From positions 9,563,501 through 9,627,500 of the forward strand of contig JAJFZO010000034.1 of the NCBI GenBank assembly GCA_021397835.1: 64,000 nt of DNA, in the 5' to 3' direction. The DNA is from Moringa oleifera (Eukaryota > Streptophyta > Magnoliopsida > Brassicales > Moringaceae). A program made the position numbers and the translations under genes. Shown here one piece after another: positions 58,092 through 64,000 of the stretch. The notes beneath the pieces were generated by a model, which saw only the letters and a list, made by a program, of their open reading frames with translations, did no database searches and was not told where the DNA came from. Numbering within the stretch: the first letter of the stretch is position 1; each line of letters starts with the position of its first letter.

Positions 58092-58855
58092 TTAGGCTTT
58101 CCTCGTTAACGAGCGGGTTTTACAGCGCCAAATCTGAATGGTAACCTCAGGGTAGAAGGGTCGGGCAAGGTGGACGACTCGGCATCCTGCCTGTAGTTTG
58201 TACTTGTTAAAGAAACAGTCCCTGGATTTTAATTTATTTCAATCAACCATCCCAAGCCTGGTTCTTATTCCGAACGCCGTTCCATCTTTCCTTTTTTGTT
58301 TTTGTTTTTGTACTTTAACCTCTCATCAGAAAAGGGATGATTTTGATTTATTGAAACTATAAAAACATTGTTTAATTTAAATTATATGATTTTATATTTT
58401 ATTAATTTAAAATCATAAAAAAATAAAAAAGCACTACTACAATTTTCAATTAAGAGGTTGGAGTTTAACTTGGATTTATTGATCGACATTGGAAAACATT
58501 TATTCAAATTGAGCCCATCAAATTAAGAGATCCAAACAATATCAAAGTTCTTTCAATTCACTCGGACCAGTTTTTTTATCGATTTCTTAAAGAAATAATA
58601 CTAGTACTCCATCGCTAATGTTATGTTCAATTAATAAAAAATCAAAAAATAGTTTTAATATGAATTTTAAATTACATAAAATTATTTCAATCAAATAAAT
58701 TTCTCAAAATAAAATTATTGTTCTTAAAAATTTAAAATAAAAAAAATATTTGTCTTAATTATATCAAATTTTTAAAAATATAAAGATAAATAGTTTGAAG
58801 TTGAAGATTTATCATAAGTAAGTTATTGTGAATATGAATTTTAAAGAAAGACAAA

Positions 58856-60720
58856 TGTCACGATCAGAGTTTCAACCGAAGAAACCCGTAGTATGAGAAA
58901 AAAATTAGAGAGTTATCACCAACTTTTTTAGGTGCGATTGGTCATCATTTTAAAATAAGGCATAATTGCTTTTAAAAAATAAGATTATAGATTTGAGAGT
59001 TGATTATGCTAAAAAAAAAAGATTAATCCCTTCAAAACACTTAGAAATTGGTACCATTTTAATTTTTTACTCAAAAAATAATTTTTAAAAAAGTATTTTT
59101 ATTAAAAAGTACTCGAAACTTTGTGTTTACTCCATTCCAATTGTACTAAAATATTTTTATAGGAAGAAGAGAGCGGTTTGCACTTGCTCACCCTTAAAAC
59201 TATATATATAATATTTTCTCTCATGACATATTTACTAAAGAAAAATTTATTTATGAAAGTATTTCTACAAAATGATGCATCCATAAACATTGAATAGTTT
59301 TTAAACAGAGAACTTAATGAAGATCTATTAATATCTTAATCCAAACAACTTTATTCATGAAAAATGAATAATTTATAGTAAATTCAAGAAGATAGCTCTC
59401 ATACCTCTTGAGGTCCCTTATTATTATTTTTTTTTTGTAGATTTTCTCATTCTTTTTAATAAAAGATCTCAACTGAGAGCTTTTTCTACTCAGAAACAAA
59501 GGCTTTTACAAAATCTAAGAAAACTACAATACTTTTTTTTTTTTGAAAGTGTTTATAGGTGTTAAAAAGAGTGTTCTTTTCTTTTTTTTTTTTTTTTTTT
59601 TTTTTGCGGTTAAGAGTGAGTATGAATTGGTGAGTCTAAGCATGGATGTCTGAATTTGCAATGCTATAGATTTCAACAGCTATTTATAAGCTCTTTATCG
59701 GTGTAGGTTAGCAGTAAATTGTTGGTTGATTAGAGGAGTGTAGTGCACCCAAGTAATGTTTTCCTACAGGCTACACTTCGAGAGGTCTTTTGAAACTCTA
59801 CCAAAGTGTGTCAGCCAATTCTAAGTTGATTTTCTTGCTCTTCAGCCTCATCTGGATAGGGCGATGTCTTTAATTTTATTTGTTCTGGTCTGAAGGACCT
59901 AAGAACAGGTCTACTCAATGACCTCTGTCGTGTTATCTAATTCTGTTAAACCCAAACTTAATTCTTGTTTTCAACTGCAAGCTTCAATCGTCTCATGCAC
60001 TTTGACCTTTTTTTATAAGATTTTCGACATAAAACACGTCTTCTAGTCAAAGAAATCAGCTTGAATTAATATGCAGAATGTGTTACCTTTAAGCAGACTA
60101 CCACGTCAGAGGGCCTTTTGCCACGTGTGAAGTTTCGACTGACTTGATAAATATACCTCCACTCATTTGTAACCCATTAGCATTTCGTGTCATGTCACCC
60201 CTTGTTATGCTTCAGACTGATGTGGTAGCATCGCCTATTAAGTGTCATGCCACATTATTTAATGAAAGGTGAACAAGCAGAGCTATCTTTTACCATGTCA
60301 ACAACGTCACCCATTAGCATTATGCCACGTCAACAAACAACAGGGAGCGTTTACATTTCCCACCTCACCATCTCATAAGTGTCGCCTACTGACTTTTCCA
60401 TTTACCGTTAATAGCATTTTTGTTTCTTCGTCATCAGGGGCACCCCGTCATGCCATGCCACATTAGTAATGTTGCTCTTGAAGATACTGTTCTTTGTAGC
60501 TATTTCCTCCCAATGACTAATTTTCTTAGGATCATTTTCTTCTCTTTTATTGCTTTATCCCAATAATCTCCCTTATTCTTTTACCTTAAAAATCCCCTTT
60601 CACTCTTTCATAGTTCTTCAGTTTTTCTTAGCGAGTCTTTATTTCTTATAGTAAGTTTTCTCACTCTTCTAGGTAATCTTCGCTCTTTTTACTCATTTTA
60701 TTAGTATACTCTAGTTTATT
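58856..60720 (+). repeat. TGTCACAA family repeat, copy 5, with promoter-like 3' part
   Basis: Begins tgtcacgatcag. Landmark 1 is at about 58912-58950 (gttatcaccaactttttt) and landmark 2 at about 58995-59055 (gttgattatgct ... ttggtacc). Further on come long T-runs (59584-59605), a G-box-like cluster (60100-60335), a TATA-poor leader near 60585, then the ATG of the ORF remnant at 60721. If the element is an LTR retrotransposon this is its 5' LTR; the inner boundary is not defined. Confidence 0.55.
60100..60335. promoter_or_regulatory. cluster of CCACGT motifs in the copy-5 repeat
   Basis: ccacgtca (60101), ccacgtgt (60121) and gccacgtc (60327), with related catgccaca and cccattagcat blocks repeated between them. 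CACGT cores are bound by plant bZIP and bHLH factors. Binding here is inference. Confidence 0.4.
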
Positions 60721-62300
60721 ATGGAATTCATAAGTCCTTTAGTAGTTATTAATGGGGATTTGGTTAGAATTGGGAAAACTTATAGGATTCTTACCTCGGT
60801 GGGCATGATGATACCCACCCTGAATGAAAGGCTCTAGTCTGAAAGCCAAATGCCTTTTATATTTTATGGAATCTGTTAAAGACGGCTTGGGACTCCCTCT
60901 AAACCTTCGCTTTAGAGAAGTTTATGAAATTTATGGTATCTCCTTCTCAACTGGTTCTCAAGTCTTGGAGAACCCTAGTTACCTTCTCTGCGAGGTGCCT
61001 AAATCTAGGAATTTCAAAGTTTTCACCTTTATTGTTTTTCAAATTCTTTGAGTTAAAGTAACTGAAAACTTAGTTAGGCCACCTTTAGAGGTTCTAGTAT
61101 TTTTCTTCCAAAGGCCCAACTTCTTTGCCTCTCACCTACCAAAGGCAGTGAAGCATTAAAGGAAATCATACTTTTAAGTACTTCGGAATGGAATTCCCCC
61201 TAAGATTAACCAGTAGACCTTCCTTAACTAGAACTACGACAACAGTACCACCCTTTGTGAGTTTCTTACTAGTTCCAAGTAGACCAGTAGCAAGAAGACT
61301 CTACTTATATTTCTCTACTTTGAGGAGGGCTGAATGATTAGATGACACTCCCACCTAATTTCCTAGGAGCTTCCCTTTATGTCATCATCTAAAGAGCCTT
61401 CCAACATTAGTAGACTCTTTCTTAAATTCTACATCAGCTTATTCTCTCTTTACCTTACCAGGACTCCCTTCTCATCAAGATACCCTCTCTTGGCAAAACT
61501 CTTAATCCTTTTCTTTAGATGAACTAGAGTTTCTATCATCAAGTATTGAGTTATTTACTAGATACAAATTTTTATGCGCTTGATAGACTATCAATAACTC
61601 TTTTTTTTTTTTATTTACATACTGCTTCTTAATTATGCTTAGGGGTGAGAAAAGAAATTTTGAAGATGTGGTAAAGGTGGTTGAGAAGAAACCTCCAAGC
61701 TCTTCTCATAATAATAGGAAAAGTGGCAGCATTAGTTCTTCAAAAAGTAAGATCCTAGCAAAGTGCTCTACCTAAGATGGTAATTCTTATAAATCTTTTC
61801 CTTTCAGTAGGAGCTTGTAACTATCACCACTTCTTTCCTAGCCCTCGACATTAAGAAAATCATTCATGGAGTGGTTTTACCATCTTTTACTTAATTTGTG
61901 CCTTCAAACAAGAAGAGAATGTATCTTTTATCACTCTCTCATGCTTGGTCATATGAATTTTCATCCAAATGTAAAAGATAGAAACTCCTATGATTTTTCC
62001 TCCGCCTTTCATTTTATAGTGAGTTAAAGACCCTGAAACTTTCAACAAGTGTAGCTAGGATCAGGTTCACTTCATGTACAATCATTGCTATAAGGTCTAA
62101 GATAATGAAATTAACACTTATTGTCTTTAAGAAAACCATCAAACCATATATAATTACAGCTAAAGCGATCATTGCCTTTAGACTATCAATGTGTTTTTGT
62201 ATCAAGAGAATTAAGAAATATTTTCTCAAGTAATCTTCTTATTCTTTCCTCTTAATCTCTTTCATCAAAATTTTTTTTGGAATCTGCAACTCTTTTGCAA
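60721..62300 (+). pseudogene. 'putative gypsy-type transposon' ORF remnant
   Basis: From ATG 60721 the reading MEFISPLVVINGDLVRIGKT, then DGLGLPLNLRFREVYEIYGI, NPSYLLCEVPKSRNFKVFTF and LPKAVKH.RKSYF resembles the N-terminal domain of plant proteins annotated as putative gypsy-type transposon (PF04195-like: a GL.LP.HPF...L...GI..L core followed by PS..K.WK..YFFV). Many stops follow. At about 61650-61740 EKRNFEDVVKVVEKKPPSSS repeats the motif seen on the minus strand at 40940-41010. Together they suggest one ORF: N-terminal domain, FEDV linker, coiled coil, acidic tail. Not translatable as it stands. Confidence 0.55.
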
Positions 62301-63429
62301 ACCTCTTTATCTTTTGTAATGCTATGTTCTTTCTAAAATAGACCTTGTAATACTTAAATGATATAATCCCTAAGAAAGATGTATATCCTTTAATTGTAGG
62401 GGTGAGGTCTACTACTTTGAACTTGCGGCTTTTGTAGATTAGATCCTAAAAGTGTACAACAACTCTTACTACAGATTCATCAATTTAGACAGCCATTAAC
62501 TCTCAATATATTAATAGATTTTCTCAAGCTATTCTTTTTTGGTTGAACTAACCCAATCCCAGATAGTTTTTAATTTATTTAGGTCATTTCTTTTTTGTGT
62601 CAAGCTTATGTTTGTAGGTGACTAATAAGGCAAAGGGCGCATTAATTAATCTCCATACTTAGCTTAAGTTTTCTCTGTCTAGTGTTATACTACCTTATAG
62701 GACATTAACCAGACCCGATCTTGTAAGATACTCATTTAACTCTCATTGAAAATCAAAAGTAAAATTTCTCTTTAACTTTGTGATGATCTGGATCCTTATT
62801 TTGATATCATAGAATCGACGTAAAAGAAAGAAAAACATCAACATGTTAACATAGTCAACAAACATAACAATATCACTTCAACATCACCTATTCCATCTAT
62901 GTTCGTGACTTAGTAGGATTATAAAATCCTAAAGGTTGACATGTGGTTTCATCTATATGCAAGGCTCAACTCAAGATCAAGTTCTTTCAGTTCGAAAGGC
63001 TTTAAAGGTTCCTAGATCTTCTTAAACCTCTAATCATTTACACCACTTATGCAGATATTAAAAAGCATCTTAAAAATAATAAGATTTGTAAAGTACAATT
63101 GAGCGACATAAGGTGTACAACATATGCGAAAGTTAAATGATTTCTTGATTGCATGTGTCCTTCATCCCTCCTAAAATAGGACATTCGCTTTAAAAGGATG
63201 AGCTCTAGTATTGAGTTTTATACATATGCATAAATGTGATGTGCGAAGATTTTATTTAGAAATTAAATGAAAATAAACACACAATAAATACTTGTTATCG
63301 ATATGAGATTGACTATATACATATAGAATATATTAGGATCAAGATGAAATTACACTTTCAAAGTACTAAGGTGAGTTCCATTTAACTTTAGTTTAACTCT
63401 CTAACTCAATCTCTTGTGGAGTTGCCAAC

Positions 63430-64000
63430 TGTCACAATGGGACTTTTTTGGCAAAAAGCTCAATATGAGAATTCTTTTTTAATCTTGGAAATTCTTTTAT
63501 AGACATTGATTTTCAACTAAAAAAAAGGGACATCACCAATATTTTTTATGGTGTAATTAACTACCAGTTTTTAATCTTAAAACTTATTTTTCTTTTGGTA
63601 AAGAAAACAAAAGCTCCATTTGAAAATAAATAATGATTTACTTTACGAGAAGATTTGAGAATGGGAGTCATTTACATATAAAAAAGGATTATCACCCTAT
63701 AAACACCAAAGAATTTATACCTTTTAAGCTGATTGATCTCATATCTTGAATTATTTAAATTTAATATTGATCCTAAAGTATAATCAAGACATATAATGTA
63801 TACACACACATACATGGAGTGAAATTAGCCTTCGTTTAACCTTAAAGGTTTTAAAAGAAAAACCACATAAGATTTCATCATGATTTAGTATGATCTCAAA
63901 TTAATTTTTTATCTTATTTTATGCAAGAATCTTAAAATATAGTGAATACTTCACCTTTGATTCCAAAAACATATACATTTTGATTTCAAGATTTAAAATA
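63430..64000 (+). repeat. TGTCACAA family repeat, copy 6 (runs off the window)
   Basis: Begins tgtcacaatggg after ggagttgccaac, nearly the same preceding sequence as at copy 1 (ggagtcaccaaat). Landmark 1 at about 63530-63560 (acatcaccaatattttttatgg), landmark 2 at about 63665-63720 (gagtcatttacatataaa ... ttatcaccctataaac). If it pairs with copy 5 it is the 3' LTR of an element starting at 58856. Confidence 0.65.

Overview
This window is nuclear DNA of a flowering plant, most likely a dicot. Evidence: GT-AG spliced genes with plant-only products (CHX-type cation/H+ exchanger, GRP3-like glycine-rich protein, plant SNF5 homologue BSH), AT-rich intergenic DNA, and plant-type Copia, PIF/Harbinger, CACTA-like and Gypsy-associated elements. 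The species cannot be named from the sequence alone.

Layout. 1-2.6 kb: decayed PIF/Harbinger element with both of its genes (DDE transposase and Myb/SANT-like protein). 2.9-3.2 kb: frameshifted last exon of a UBP22-like ubiquitin protease. 7.2-20.3 kb: the 3' half of a TAF6 gene (five exons, all splice sites intact), disrupted by two Copia retrotransposons. One (7355-11907, antisense, old, many stops) lies in an intron. The other (14209-19979, sense, nearly intact) lies inside the last exon, with a perfect 5-bp target duplication. 20.9-21.3 kb: intact EF-hand gene. 23.0-23.6 kb: secreted glycine-rich protein gene with a 220-bp tandem duplication upstream. 24.5-34.1 kb: repeat-rich DNA with CACTA transposase remnants, an inserted copy of a dispersed repeat, and a GC-rich array of degenerate GGCCA-type repeats. 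35.1-38.1 kb: complete three-exon CHX18-like gene. 39.4-48.5 kb: decayed repeats, including several copies of a family ending in TGTCACAA and a linked ORF remnant. 50.2-50.5 kb: two-exon gene for a 67-residue conserved-looking protein. 52.4-58.1 kb: complete ten-exon BSH gene with transposon debris in intron 2. 58.9-64 kb: a second locus of the TGTCACAA family with its ORF remnant.

Five genes look intact: EF-hand, GRP, CHX18-like, the 67-aa protein and BSH. They do not form a pathway. It is notable that TAF6 (TFIID/SAGA), the UBP22 fragment (SAGA deubiquitinase) and BSH (SWI/SNF) are all transcription or chromatin coactivator genes. No wholly new system is proven. The most unusual signals are: a perfect 14-bp self-complementarity between the LTR and the primer-binding position of the sense Copia element, which lacks a recognisable tRNA site; five telo-boxes in its LTR leader; the GC-rich composite repeat array next to CACTA remnants; and the TGTCACAA/FEDV element family with the same architecture at two loci.
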